A DNA stretch of 5,667 bases from Candidatus Thiosymbion ectosymbiont of Robbea hypermnestra (GTDB taxonomy: Bacteria > Pseudomonadota > Gammaproteobacteria > Chromatiales > Chromatiaceae), in the NCBI GenBank assembly GCA_020443945.1, contig JAIZWN010000572.1:1-5667 (forward strand), read 5' to 3'. A program made the translations under genes and the position numbers. This document shows, one piece after another, positions 4,926 through 5,667 of the stretch (position 1 is the stretch's first letter; each line of letters begins with the position of its first letter). Below the pieces are notes generated by a model that was given only the letters and a program-made list of their open reading frames with translations, was not told the DNA's origin and did no database searches.

Positions 4926-5498
4926 ATGCGCAAAGTACACAAAACCCTTCGTGCCATGGGCTATGTTGCCCCTGTCGCCTTGACCTTCGCCCTGGCGGTA
5001 CCCGTCGCCAAGGGTTACGAGACCGAGACCACGAACGGCGGCTTCTGGTCGGCGAAAGAGGAGAATACCGCCTGGGTCACCCGATACGACGAATGCTGGC
5101 AAAGCACCGCCGGACCCAAGGAGCTTGCTCCCTGCTTCCAACAGCCGCCGATGGTCGTCGTGAGGCCCATTTTCGAGCTCAATAAGTACGAGATCGAGAA
5201 TGTCCTCAACAGGGAAGAGATCAGGAAGATCGACGAGTATGTCGATCGACTGAATTCGACCTCGGAACGAGAACGCATCACCGTTGTGGGCCACACGGAC
5301 ACCACGGGCTCCGAGAGCTACAACTTCGAGCTGGGACTGCGCCGTGCCGAGACCATCCGCGACTACATCATTGCCCAGGGTTACCCGGCGGAGAATGTGG
5401 CACCCGCCGAGTCCAGGGGTGAGACGGAGCCGCTCCCGGAGTTCGCCCCGGACGCGGCCGAACAACGCCGCGTGACCCTCACCACGATGGCGCTGTGA
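4926..5498 (+). CDS. Small exported OmpA-domain envelope protein
   Basis: This 190-residue protein probably anchors the outer envelope to peptidoglycan. Residues 1-30 form a signal peptide: basic start (R2, K3, K6, R9), hydrophobic stretch 12-27, likely cleavage near AKG-YE. A short linker region (31-75) has two cysteines, C57 and C70, that could form a disulfide. The OmpA C-terminal domain runs from about 76 to 190 and contains ITVVGHTDTTG (118-128), YNFELGLRRAETI (132-144) and the closing QRRVTL (180-185). D125 and R140 are 15 residues apart, as are the peptidoglycan-binding Asp and Arg of Acinetobacter OmpA. There is no room for an eight-strand beta-barrel, so this is not a classical OmpA porin. 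It lacks the lipobox cysteine of Pal. AGAGGGA (4911-4917) is a good Shine-Dalgarno eight bases before the ATG. It is a single-gene unit with its own terminator. Confidence 0.9.
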   Translation: MRKVHKTLRAMGYVAPVALTFALAVPVAKGYETETTNGGFWSAKEENTAWVTRYDECWQSTAGPKELAPCFQQPPMVVVRPIFELNKYEIENVLNREEIRKIDEYVDRLNSTSERERITVVGHTDTTGSESYNFELGLRRAETIRDYIIAQGYPAENVAPAESRGETEPLPEFAPDAAEQRRVTLTTMAL

Positions 5499-5553
5499 TC
5501 GAGTACCCCGCTTTACCTTGACCGGGACTGGCTTGTCTCGGGAATGTCGGACG

Positions 5554-5590
5554 AAGGCCGGCCACGTCGAGCGTGGCCGGCCTTTTCTTT
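5554..5590 (+). terminator. Intrinsic terminator of the OmpA-domain gene
   Basis: A 13-bp perfect stem, AAGGCCGGCCACG (5554-5566) with CGTGGCCGGCCTT (5572-5584), surrounds a 5-base loop. TTTTCTTT (5583-5590) overlaps its end and runs on. It begins 56 bases after the stop codon. The other strand has no T-tract beyond the stem, so it is one-directional. Confidence 0.95.
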
Positions 5591-5636
5591 GGGACCTATA
5601 TACCTGACTCGCCATTGACACCCCCTGTTTCGGGAC

Positions 5637-5665
5637 TTGACTAGCCAAGGGCGCACTGGTACTCT
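5637..5665 (+). promoter_or_regulatory. Candidate promoter reading out of the window
   Basis: TTGACT (5637-5642) matches -35 at five of six bases. TACTCT (5660-5665), preceded by TGG as in extended -10 sites, follows after a 17-base spacer. A perfect TTGACA lies 22 bases upstream (5615-5620) but has no -10 partner. The next gene would begin beyond the window. Confidence 0.35.
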
Positions 5666-5667
5666 TC

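Noticed and set aside
5615..5643. Promoter built on the perfect TTGACA at 5615
   Set aside because: At a 17-base spacing the partner is TGACTA, which matches the -10 consensus poorly; the overlapping pair at 5637-5665 is better.
4848..5648. A 266-codon minus-strand frame across the OmpA-domain gene
   Set aside because: It runs antisense through the terminator hairpin and a well-supported gene, and shows no recognisable domain.

Overview
The window looks like chromosomal DNA of a gammaproteobacterium. It carries the conserved block petA-petB-petC-sspA-sspB, seen for example in Pseudomonas, and the protein sequences are gammaproteobacterial in type: SspA begins MAVAAN like the E. coli protein, and cytochrome c1 ends in KKEYWKDIH. 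G+C is high. A purple-sulfur or sulfur-oxidising lineage (Chromatiales-like) would fit, but that is a guess; no gene here fixes the genus.

Layout. Positions 1-649 hold no convincing gene and are unusually rich in repeats and palindromes: one copy of an interspersed hairpin repeat (29-69), a 9-bp-period ATCCTG array (170-205), a nested imperfect palindrome (223-355), and several possible hairpins just before petA. Positions 650-3221 are the petABC operon: Rieske protein, cytochrome b and cytochrome c1, with stop/start overlaps at both junctions and a strong intrinsic terminator after petC (3255-3278). A second, inverted copy of the hairpin repeat (3361-3399) lies between petC and sspA. Positions 3456-4517 encode SspA and SspB. 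Positions 4518-4925 are non-coding, with a 10-bp inverted repeat, a perfect 19-bp tandem duplication and two promoter candidates. Positions 4926-5498 encode a small exported OmpA-domain protein, followed by a 13-bp-stem terminator (5554-5590). The last 77 bases hold only a possible promoter reading out of the window.

How the genes work together. PetABC is the complete three-subunit cytochrome bc1 complex, which oxidises quinol and passes electrons to soluble c-type cytochromes while moving protons across the inner membrane. SspA binds RNA polymerase under stress or starvation. SspB delivers ssrA-tagged proteins to ClpXP. The OmpA-domain protein probably ties the outer envelope to peptidoglycan.

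I found no clear undescribed defence system, mobile-element gene or RNA gene. The most interesting material is the non-coding structure, the unusual residues in cytochrome b (PVWY) and cytochrome c1 (no methionine where the model axial ligands map), and the same-frame sspA/sspB junction without a visible ribosome binding site.
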